Origin: Pseudomonas chlororaphis
Lineage (GTDB): Bacteria > Pseudomonadota > Gammaproteobacteria > Pseudomonadales > Pseudomonadaceae
Length of the DNA: 64,000 nt
NCBI GenBank assembly: GCA_001023535.1
Contig: CP011020.1
Location: forward strand, 3,423,734 to 3,487,733
Direction: 5' to 3'
The notes below the pieces were generated by a model, which saw only the letters and a program-made list of their open reading frames with translations, searched no databases and was not told the DNA's origin. Positions within the stretch are counted from its first letter, which is position 1, and each line of letters starts with the position of its first letter. This document shows positions 47,406-54,878 of the stretch, in pieces. The translations under genes were made by a program, and so were the position numbers.

Positions 47406-49022
47406 TTAAGCAGGCTTGGCCTTGAGATTGCGCGCATACCACGGTCGTTGCGGCACCCGGCGAAACAGTTCGGAGAGCTTTTTGTCATCGCTGCCGAAGG
47501 TGATGCGCAGGGCCAGTTTCATGGTTTCCGGGTCCATTTCCACCGAACGCCCCACTTGCAGCCCCGGCGTGGTGCTGCAACCGTGGGTGTCCGGGCCCAG
47601 CCAGGGGTCGGCGATTTCCACCCAGCGGCCCGGGGCGAACCAGGGTACGCCGTTGACGTCCAGGCGGCTCACTTCGCCGGGGTGGAAACGTTCGTGGGCA
47701 CGGAACCAGTCTTCGAGACGATCATCGATCCAGCCGTGAAAGGACCAGAACACCGGGTTCACGTGGGAAGAAAACGGGTCGCCGAGAAAGTCGTTTTCCG
47801 CTGCATACCAGCGCTGGGCAAAGTCGGCCGGGTCACGGGCGAACGGCACCGGGTGGCCGTTGGACGGGTCCCTGGGCACCGAGGCCCAGCGCATGTGCAG
47901 CCAGTCGTGCAGCCCCAGTTCCATCTCCGAACCCAACTGGCCCAGGGTCAGTTTCGACAGGTAGCGCGGGTCACGGTAGCGCGATTCCCAGACCTGGAAA
48001 TTGCTGTGGTAGGTCTCGGCCGTCTTGATGTCGCTCACCCATTGGGCGTACTGCTCGTCGCCGTCGGCCAGCCAGGTGGGCGGCAAGGCCGTGCCGTCGT
48101 GGTTGTCGAAATAGCGGGCGAACCCAATGCGATCACGCGCCAGTTCCGGTTGCGGCAACGGGAAGCGCGGCCAGGACGGCAACGGCTGGAACGAGCGCGC
48201 CGTGCCCAGCATGTGCCGGTGCATGAAGAAGAAGTCGATGCCCGAGCCGTTGCGATCCTTGCGCGGCCCGCGAGCGTCGCGCTCCTGGCCCCTTGGTCCG
48301 GGCTGCCAGCCGATGCCGCGCAAGGCGTTGCGCTTGTCTTCGTCCAGGGTGTGCCATTTGTCCCGCGTCGCATGCCAGAGTTGATGGAACAAGCGATGCT
48401 CGGGCGACACCAACCAGGCCAACAGCGCCGGGCTCAGTGGCACGCGGTCGCGGGCTTCGGGAAATGGCTGCTTGACGGCGATGAAGCGGTTGTCGAGTTC
48501 CGGCTGGGCCAGCGGACGATCCAACGACCACGCGCGCCCACTGAGGGTCGCGGGGCCGGCATTGCCGAAACCGGCCCAGACTTCGTCCAGGGTCATGATG
48601 AATTCATAGCGCGGCACGCCGCTCGCCCCATCGACCAGCCGCCAGCTCAACTGCCGGGGGTCGGTTCCGGCCAGGTCACCCAGCACCCGGTAGCGCGGCT
48701 CGCCGCCGCTGCGCAGCCGCTCGGCGGTGTCGAGGCAGCCCACCAGGCCACGGCCCTTGTGGGCGATGTCGAGGAAGAGCTGCAGATCGTCGTCCGGCAC
48801 GCCCGCAAGGCCGGCCTCCTGCCCGCTGAAACGGATCGTCCAGATCCCCCGCAACGTATCCGCCTGACGCTGGCCCGCCACATTCGCCACATCGAAGGAC
48901 GCCTCGCCGGGGGTGATGGTCGGGTCCGGGCGGGTCAGTTCGCGATGTCCGTAATACACCGCAGGCACAGCGGCACCGGTCAGTGCCAGGCCTGCCATGA
49001 ACCCTCGTCGAGAAATCGTCAT
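47406..49022 (-). CDS. pvdP: PvdP, periplasmic tyrosinase of pyoverdine maturation
   Basis: 538 residues from MTISRRGFMAGLALTGAAVP (ATG at 49022), a twin-arginine signal. Copper-ligand His clusters are SPEHRLFHQLWHATRDKWH, FFMHRHMLG, LGLHDWLHMRW and HVNPVFWSFHGWID, as in type-3 copper tyrosinases. It oxidises ferribactin/dihydropyoverdine during chromophore formation. Length is close to P. aeruginosa PvdP. An upstream extension through a REP was rejected. Convergent with opmQ. Confidence 0.96.
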   Translation of the reverse strand: MTISRRGFMAGLALTGAAVPAVYYGHRELTRPDPTITPGEASFDVANVAGQRQADTLRGIWTIRFSGQEAGLAGVPDDDLQLFLDIAHKGRGLVGCLDTAERLRSGGEPRYRVLGDLAGTDPRQLSWRLVDGASGVPRYEFIMTLDEVWAGFGNAGPATLSGRAWSLDRPLAQPELDNRFIAVKQPFPEARDRVPLSPALLAWLVSPEHRLFHQLWHATRDKWHTLDEDKRNALRGIGWQPGPRGQERDARGPRKDRNGSGIDFFFMHRHMLGTARSFQPLPSWPRFPLPQPELARDRIGFARYFDNHDGTALPPTWLADGDEQYAQWVSDIKTAETYHSNFQVWESRYRDPRYLSKLTLGQLGSEMELGLHDWLHMRWASVPRDPSNGHPVPFARDPADFAQRWYAAENDFLGDPFSSHVNPVFWSFHGWIDDRLEDWFRAHERFHPGEVSRLDVNGVPWFAPGRWVEIADPWLGPDTHGCSTTPGLQVGRSVEMDPETMKLALRITFGSDDKKLSELFRRVPQRPWYARNLKAKPA

Positions 49023-49068
49023 TGCCTTACCTGTGTTCAGCCCTGGGGTGGGCGTTATCCAAGCTAGG

Positions 49069-49092
49069 ACGATGGCTGGGGGGACAAATTTA
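49069..49092 (-). promoter_or_regulatory. PvdS box of pvdP
   Basis: TAAAT (49092-49088), 16 bases, CGT (49071-49069) on the minus strand, 47 bases upstream of the pvdP start. Confidence 0.85.
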
Positions 49093-49109
49093 AAGACTGT
49101 GGGGGCCTC

Positions 49110-49189
49110 TTCGCGAGCAAGCCCGCTCCCACAAAGGTCAGCCACCTGGAGGAGATCCCCTGTGGGAGCGAGCTTGCTCGCGAAGAGGC
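49110..49189. repeat. REP family A inverted pair between the pvdP and pvdM promoters
   Basis: Reverse GGGC-type unit at 49110-49135 and forward GAGC-type unit at 49160-49189, separated by about 25 bases. It sits exactly between the two divergent PvdS boxes. Confidence 0.88.
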
Positions 49190-49202
49190 CCTCCCAGACC
49201 GC

Positions 49203-49226
49203 TAAATTTCCCCACCGATCACTCGT
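49203..49226 (+). promoter_or_regulatory. PvdS box of pvdM-pvdN-pvdO
   Basis: TAAAT (49203-49207), 16 bases, CGT (49224-49226), 40 bases before the pvdM start. Confidence 0.85.
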
Positions 49227-49266
49227 TCTTCCCAGACAGCAAAGGCGAACCTGACTGAGATCGGCA

Positions 49267-50637
49267 ATGACAACACGACGTTCGAAAAAGGCGCTGTTCA
49301 CCGGCGTGCCCCTGGCCCTGGCATTGGTGGTGGGCGGTGGCCTCGCGGCCTGGGACTACGGGTGGCGGGACAACCCCGGCTACCCGGTCAAGGTGATGAA
49401 AGAGGCTCGGGCGCTGCATGAGCGCCTGCTCTCCTTCGACAGCCACATCACCGTGCCGCTGGATTTCGGCACCGCCGGCCACGAAGCCGACAAGGACGGC
49501 GACGGCCAGTTCGACCTGGTGAAAGCCAATCGCGGCCAGTTGTCCGGCGCGGCGCTGACGGTGTTCGGCTGGCCGGAGTTGTGGAACGGCCCCAACGCGC
49601 CGCACAAGCCCACCGCCGGCTTCGTCGAGGAGGCACGCAATCAACAGGAAGTGCGCTACAAGATCATCACCGGGCTGGTCCGCGACTACCCCAACCAGGT
49701 CGCCATCGCCTACACCCCGGAGGATTTTCGCCGGCTGCACGGTGAAGGCAAGTTCGCGATTTTCATCAGCATGCTCAACGCCTACCCCCTTGGCGATGAT
49801 CTGAACCTGCTGGACCTGTGGACGGCGCGAGGCATGCGCATGTTCGGCTTCAGCTACATCGGCAACAACGACTGGGCCGATTCCTCGCGCCCGCTGCCGT
49901 TCTTCAACGACTCGCCGGATGCCCTTGGTGGCCTGTCGGACATCGGCAAGCAAGCGGTGACCCGCCTGAATGACCTCGGTGTGATCATCGACGTGTCGCA
50001 GATGTCGACCCAGGCCCTGGAGCAGGTTGCGCAACTGAGCCGCACACCGCTGGTGGCCTCGCATTCCGCGCCACGGGCGATGGTGGACATCCCGCGCAAC
50101 CTCAGCGACAAGGAACTGCAACTGATCAAGCGCAGCGGCGGCGTGGTGCAGATCGTCGGCTTCTCCCAGTACCTGCGCCCGCTCACGCAAAAGACCCAGG
50201 ACAAGCTCAACGCCCTGCGCGCGCGTTTCGATCTGCCGCCGCTGCCCAACCTGGCCATGGCGCTGATGCCCGGCGATCCGATCATCGCCGCCTGGCCCGA
50301 GCAGAAGTTCGGTGAATACGCCGCCCAGCTCTACGGCATCCTGGAAGAAGAACCCAAGGCCAGCCTCAAGGACCTGGGGGACGCCATCGACTACACCGTG
50401 CGCAAGATCGGCATCGACCACGTAGGCATCAGCTCCGACTTCAACGAAGGCGGCGGCGTGAAAGGCTGGGAAAACGTCGGCGACATCCGCAACGTCACCG
50501 CCGAATTGCTCACCCGCGGCTACTCCGAAGCCGACATCGCCAAACTCTGGGGCGGCAATTTCCTGCGGGTCTGGGATCAGGTCCAGAAGGCCGCGCGACC
50601 GGCCGTGGCCTCGAACCAGAAGGTCGGCCAGCCATGA
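49267..50637 (+). CDS. pvdM: PvdM, membrane-dipeptidase-family protein of pyoverdine maturation
   Basis: 456 residues with an N-terminal membrane anchor or signal (FTGVPLALALVVGGGLAAW). Peptidase M19/renal dipeptidase fold: LVASHSAPRAM matches the SHSxxR motif and IDHVGISSDFNEGG the C-terminal part. The usual HxD zinc motif reads FDSHITVP here, with Thr for the Asp. PvdM is required for periplasmic chromophore formation; a true dipeptidase reaction is not established. Stop overlaps the pvdN start by four bases (ATGA). Confidence 0.94.
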   Translation: MTTRRSKKALFTGVPLALALVVGGGLAAWDYGWRDNPGYPVKVMKEARALHERLLSFDSHITVPLDFGTAGHEADKDGDGQFDLVKANRGQLSGAALTVFGWPELWNGPNAPHKPTAGFVEEARNQQEVRYKIITGLVRDYPNQVAIAYTPEDFRRLHGEGKFAIFISMLNAYPLGDDLNLLDLWTARGMRMFGFSYIGNNDWADSSRPLPFFNDSPDALGGLSDIGKQAVTRLNDLGVIIDVSQMSTQALEQVAQLSRTPLVASHSAPRAMVDIPRNLSDKELQLIKRSGGVVQIVGFSQYLRPLTQKTQDKLNALRARFDLPPLPNLAMALMPGDPIIAAWPEQKFGEYAAQLYGILEEEPKASLKDLGDAIDYTVRKIGIDHVGISSDFNEGGGVKGWENVGDIRNVTAELLTRGYSEADIAKLWGGNFLRVWDQVQKAARPAVASNQKVGQP

Positions 50638-51914
50638 ATGAACGCCGCACGTTCCTGAAGCGGGCCGGGATCCTCGCCGCCGGCCTACCCCTGGCCAACA
50701 GCCTGCCCGCCACGGCCGGCACCCCATCGCTGCCGTCGCTGCCCCGGGATAAATGGGCGCAACTGCGCTCGTTGTTCGACCAGGATCCGGACTACCTGCA
50801 TTTCGCCAACTTCCTCGTCACCACCCACCCGCGCCCAGTGCGCGAGGCCATCGAGCAACACCGCGCCGCCCTCGACAAGAACCCCGGCCTGCAGATGGAC
50901 TGGGACCTGGGCATCACCGAAGCCCGCGAGGAGAACGTGCGCACCTGGGCCGGCCGCTACCTGCAAGCGGGCCCCAGGCAGATCGCCCTCACCGGCAGCA
51001 CCACCCAGGGCCTGGCGATGATCTACGGCGGGGTCCAGGTCAAGCCTGACCAGGAAATCCTCACCACCGTCCACGAACACTACGCCACCCACACCATCCT
51101 CGACCTACGCACCCAACGGGACGGCACCCGCGTGCGCAAGATCAAGCTGTTCGAGGACGCCCACCGCGCCAGTCACGATGAAATCCTGGCCGCCATCGAC
51201 CGCGCCATCCGCCCGCAAACAAGGGTGCTGGGCATGACCTGGGTGCACTCCGGCAGCGGCGTGAAGTTGCCCATCGACCAGATCGGTGCGCTGGTGGAGC
51301 GGCACAACCAGGGCCGCCGCGATGACCAACGCATCGTCTACGTGGTGGACGGCGTACACGGTTTCGGCGTGGAGGACGTGGGCTTTGCGGCGATGAACTG
51401 CGACTTCTTCATCGCCGGCACCCACAAGTGGATGTTCGGCCCGCGCGGCACGGGGCTGGTGTGCAGCCGCAGCGACGAACTCAAATACGTCACGCCGATC
51501 ATCCCGACCTTTTCCGAAGCCACGGCGTTTTCCACCGTCATGACCCCGGGCGGCTTCCATGCCTTCGAGCACCGCTGGGCGGTGGACGAGGCCTTCAAGC
51601 TGCACCTGGAGCTGGGCAAGGCCGAGGTTCAGGCGCGCATTCACGCCCTCAACAGCTACCTGAAAAAACAGCTGGTGGCGATGCCGCAGGTTGAACTGGT
51701 CACGCCGTTGAGCCCGGCGCTGTCGGCCGGCTTTACCTTTTTCCGCATCAAGGGCCGCGAGAGCGACCGGGTGGCCGGTGACCTGATGAAGCAACGCGTG
51801 ATCGTCGACGCCGTTCACCGCGATGCCGGGCCGGTGATACGCACCGCACCGGGCCTGCTCAACAACGAAGCCCAAATCGATCGTTTCATGACGCTGTTGA
51901 ACCAGGCGATCTGA
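50634..51914 (+). CDS. pvdN: PvdN, PLP-dependent enzyme of pyoverdine side-chain modification
   Basis: 426 residues. Twin-arginine signal MNERRTFLKRAGILAAGLPL. Class V aminotransferase fold with the PLP Lys in FIAGTHKWMFGPRGTG (about 268). PvdN converts the chromophore-linked glutamate to the succinamide side chain in the periplasm. Translationally coupled to pvdM. Confidence 0.96.
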   Translation: MNERRTFLKRAGILAAGLPLANSLPATAGTPSLPSLPRDKWAQLRSLFDQDPDYLHFANFLVTTHPRPVREAIEQHRAALDKNPGLQMDWDLGITEAREENVRTWAGRYLQAGPRQIALTGSTTQGLAMIYGGVQVKPDQEILTTVHEHYATHTILDLRTQRDGTRVRKIKLFEDAHRASHDEILAAIDRAIRPQTRVLGMTWVHSGSGVKLPIDQIGALVERHNQGRRDDQRIVYVVDGVHGFGVEDVGFAAMNCDFFIAGTHKWMFGPRGTGLVCSRSDELKYVTPIIPTFSEATAFSTVMTPGGFHAFEHRWAVDEAFKLHLELGKAEVQARIHALNSYLKKQLVAMPQVELVTPLSPALSAGFTFFRIKGRESDRVAGDLMKQRVIVDAVHRDAGPVIRTAPGLLNNEAQIDRFMTLLNQAI

Positions 51915-51948
51915 CCCGCGCTTGTTGGACTTTAATCGAGAGAAAAAA

Positions 51949-52824
51949 ATGAACCGTTTTCCACTGAAGGTACTTGCCGCATTGGCCTTGGTCGCCCTGC
52001 TGCCCAGCGGCGCCGAAGCGTCTCAACCGGGCCAGGTGTTTCGCGATTGCAAGGATTGCCCGGAGATGGTCGTGTTGCCCACCGGCACCTTCCAAATGGG
52101 CACCCCGCCGGACGAAGTCGGCCGCGAGCCGGACGAAGGCCCGATGCACCCGGTGACGTTCGCCCGGCCTCTGGCGATCAGCCGCTTCCAGGTGTTGAAG
52201 GGTGAATGGTTCGCCTATTTGCGCGACACCGGCTACACGATGCCAGACGGTGATGACCGCCCTGGCCGCGCCTGCAAGGCCGGCATCCCGGATTACCAGG
52301 GCAGCGACCCGCGCAAGCAATACAGCGACCGCCACCCGGCGGTGTGCATGGACTTCAACGAGGCCAATGCCTACGTGGCCTGGTTGTCGAAGAAAACCGG
52401 CAAGCCCTACCGACTGACCAGCGAGTCGGTGCGCGAATACGCCGCGCGCGGCGGCACTACCGGGCCGTTCCCCTTCCCGTTCGATGAAGGCAAGGACTAC
52501 AGCATCGCCCGGCATGCCAACACCTACGGCGCCGCCGATGGCTTCAACTTCACCTCGCCGGCCGGCAGCTTCCCGGCCAACGCCTTCGGCGTGTACGACA
52601 TGCACGGCAATGTCTACGAGTGGACAGCCGATTGCTACAACGACAGCTACACCGGCGCCCCGAACGACGGCAGCGCCTGGCTCGACGGCGACTGCAAGGT
52701 GCGGCGTATCCGTGGCAACGACTGGGGCGAGGCGCCAGTGTTTTCCCGCTCGGGCAACCGTAACGCGGCGTACCCCGATGCGCGTGGGGATTGGCTGGGG
52801 TTTCGGGTGGTGCGGGATATGTAG
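51949..52824 (+). CDS. pvdO: PvdO, FGE-sulfatase-domain enzyme of chromophore oxidation
   Basis: 291 residues from MNRFPLKVLAALALVALLPS (signal peptide; cleavage near AEA-SQ). FGE-sulfatase domain: MVVLPTGTFQMGTP, RPLAISRFQVLKGEWFAY, CMDFNEANAYVAWLSKKTGK and DMHGNVYEWTADCY. Needed for the final oxidation of dihydropyoverdine to pyoverdine. 34 bases after pvdN. A nine-residue extension to 51922 has no SD and was rejected. Confidence 0.95.
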   Translation: MNRFPLKVLAALALVALLPSGAEASQPGQVFRDCKDCPEMVVLPTGTFQMGTPPDEVGREPDEGPMHPVTFARPLAISRFQVLKGEWFAYLRDTGYTMPDGDDRPGRACKAGIPDYQGSDPRKQYSDRHPAVCMDFNEANAYVAWLSKKTGKPYRLTSESVREYAARGGTTGPFPFPFDEGKDYSIARHANTYGAADGFNFTSPAGSFPANAFGVYDMHGNVYEWTADCYNDSYTGAPNDGSAWLDGDCKVRRIRGNDWGEAPVFSRSGNRNAAYPDARGDWLGFRVVRDM

Positions 52825-52852
52825 CCCTTGAATTCACTTGTGGGGTGCACTT

Positions 52853-52981
52853 TGTGGCGAGGGGATTTATCCCCGCTGGCGCGCGCAGTGCCCCCATAGC
52901 CTGGGCATGCGTTGTGTCGGACGGATTGAGGGTACGAGAGGCCGCTGCGCGGCCAGCGGGAGCAAGCTCCCTCGCCACGGA
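52853..52981. repeat. REP family B inverted pair (diverged left unit)
   Basis: The left unit is altered (GGCGAGGGGATTTATCCCCG in place of GGGAGCTTGCTCCC, still palindromic); the right unit ending at 52981 is canonical. It lies between pvdO and pvdE, where pvdF is in P. aeruginosa. Confidence 0.85.
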
Positions 52982-52991
52982 CACCGGTCGC

Positions 52992-53015
52992 TAAATCCCA
53001 TGTTCTTCCAACCGT
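52992..53015 (+). promoter_or_regulatory. PvdS box of pvdE
   Basis: TAAAT (52992-52996), 16 bases, CGT (53013-53015), 99 bases before the pvdE start. Confidence 0.85.
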
Positions 53016-53114
53016 TCTACAGGGGGGCGCGACACAACCGGCGCGCTCCGTCCTCAAGCCCTTGCGATGAATACCTGCGGGGGCCTTCGCCCTTTCTTCA
53101 AGCAGGAAACCGCC

Positions 53115-54764
53115 ATGAACCAACCAACACGCGGGGTGATGCACGAGCTGTTCACGCTGCTCAAACCTTTCCGGCTGATTGTCATCGGCGCCATTGCGCT
53201 GGGCATGCTTGGCGGGCTCAGCGTCACGGTGCTGCTGGCGACGATCAACCAGGTCCTGCACGCCGACAACGGCCTCAGCGCCACGGTGGTCGGCGTGTTT
53301 GCCGGGCTGTGCCTGCTGGCGCTGACCAGCTCGATCTTCTCGGACATCGGCACCAACTATGTCGGCCAGAAAATCATCGCCCGTTTGCGCAAGACCCTGG
53401 GAGAAAAAGTGCTGTCGGCGCCCATCGAACAGATCGAGCGCTACCGCAGCCATCGCCTGATCCCGGTGCTGACCCACGACGTCGACACCATCAGCGACTT
53501 CGCCTTCGCCTTTGCCCCGCTGGCCATTTCCCTGACCGTCACACTCGGTTGCATGGGTTACCTGGCGCTGCTGTCGTGGCCGATGTTCCTGGTCACCGTG
53601 GTGGCGATCCTGATCGGCACGGTCATCCAGTACATCGCCCGAGGCCGCGGCATGCAGGGTTTCCTGAACGCCCGCGAACACGAGGACGAACTGCAGAAGC
53701 ACTACAACGCCATCGCCGAGGGCGCCAAGGAGCTGCGCATCCACCGCCCCCGTCGCCAGCGCATGTTCGTCTCGGGCATCGAACGCACCGCCGACACGAT
53801 CTGCGACACACAGATCCGCTCGGTGAATATCTTCGTGGTCGCCAAGACCCTAGGCTCCATGCTGTTTTTCGTGGTTATCGGCCTGGCCCTGGCGCTGCAA
53901 TCGCTGTGGCCAAGCGCGGACAAAGCGGTGATGAGCGGTTTCGTGCTGGTGCTGCTGTACATGAAGGGGCCGCTGGAACACTTGATCGGCACCCTGCCGA
54001 TCGTCAGCCGCGCGCAGATCGCCTTCCGCCGGATCGCCGAGCTGTCGGAACGGTTTTCCTCGCCCGAACCACACCTGCTGCTCAGCGACCCGGGCAATAG
54101 CAAGGCCTCCGTGCGAAGCCTGGAACTGAACAACGTGGCCTACAGCTTCCCGTCGGTCGAAGGCGCCACGCCCTTTCGCCTGGGCCCGGTGAACCTGCGC
54201 ATCGACCAGGGCGAGATCATTTTCATCGTCGGAGAAAACGGCTGTGGCAAGACCACGCTGATCAAGCTGTTGCTGGGCCTGTATGCCCCGCAACAGGGGG
54301 AAATCCGCCTCAATGGCCGGGCGGTGACCGACCTGGACCGCGACGACTACCGCCAACTGTTCACAACGATCTTTGCCGACTACTACCTGTTCGACGACGT
54401 CGTGCAGGGCGAGACCCACATCCCCGACGACGCCAACCAGTATCTGCAACGCCTGGAGATCGCCCACAAGGTCAGCGTGCGCGACGGCACCTTCACCACC
54501 ACCGACCTGTCCACCGGCCAACGCAAGCGCCTGGCCCTGGTCAACGCCTGGCTGGAAGAGCGCCCGGTGCTGGTGTTCGACGAATGGGCCGCCGACCAGG
54601 ACCCGACTTTCCGGCGGATTTTCTACACCGAGCTGCTGCCGGACCTCAAGCGCCTGGGCAAGACCATCATCGTGATTTCCCACGACGACCGTTACTTCGA
54701 TATCGCCGACCAGTTGGTGCGTATGGAAGCCGGCCATGTCGTCACCGAGCTGCAACCGGCCTGA
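53115..54764 (+). CDS. pvdE: PvdE, inner-membrane ABC exporter of the pyoverdine precursor
   Basis: 549 residues from MNQPTRGVMHELFTLLKPFR. Six-TM membrane domain (about 15-300) fused to an ATPase: Walker A GENGCGKTTLIKL, signature LSTGQRKRLALV, Walker B VLVFDEWAADQD. Moves acylated ferribactin into the periplasm where PvdP, PvdO and PvdN act. AGGA ten bases upstream of the ATG. Ends at a strong hairpin before fpvA. Confidence 0.97.
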   Translation: MNQPTRGVMHELFTLLKPFRLIVIGAIALGMLGGLSVTVLLATINQVLHADNGLSATVVGVFAGLCLLALTSSIFSDIGTNYVGQKIIARLRKTLGEKVLSAPIEQIERYRSHRLIPVLTHDVDTISDFAFAFAPLAISLTVTLGCMGYLALLSWPMFLVTVVAILIGTVIQYIARGRGMQGFLNAREHEDELQKHYNAIAEGAKELRIHRPRRQRMFVSGIERTADTICDTQIRSVNIFVVAKTLGSMLFFVVIGLALALQSLWPSADKAVMSGFVLVLLYMKGPLEHLIGTLPIVSRAQIAFRRIAELSERFSSPEPHLLLSDPGNSKASVRSLELNNVAYSFPSVEGATPFRLGPVNLRIDQGEIIFIVGENGCGKTTLIKLLLGLYAPQQGEIRLNGRAVTDLDRDDYRQLFTTIFADYYLFDDVVQGETHIPDDANQYLQRLEIAHKVSVRDGTFTTTDLSTGQRKRLALVNAWLEERPVLVFDEWAADQDPTFRRIFYTELLPDLKRLGKTIIVISHDDRYFDIADQLVRMEAGHVVTELQPA

Positions 54765-54785
54765 CGGTGAACATTTCTTTAAAAA

Positions 54786-54826
54786 AAGACGCTGGGTCTT
54801 TCCGGTTTACCAAAGGCCCAACGTCT
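54786..54826 (+). terminator. Long hairpin between pvdE and fpvA
   Basis: AAGACGCTGGGTCTTT pairs with AAAGGCCCAACGTCTT (16-bp stem with one C-A mismatch and one T-G pair), preceded by seven A. There is no T-run after the stem on the plus strand, so it may attenuate rather than fully stop transcription. Confidence 0.65.
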
Positions 54827-54878
54827 TACTAGCAGCCAATAGAAATAGTTCTCAGTAACATTCTGACGAGAAAAAATA

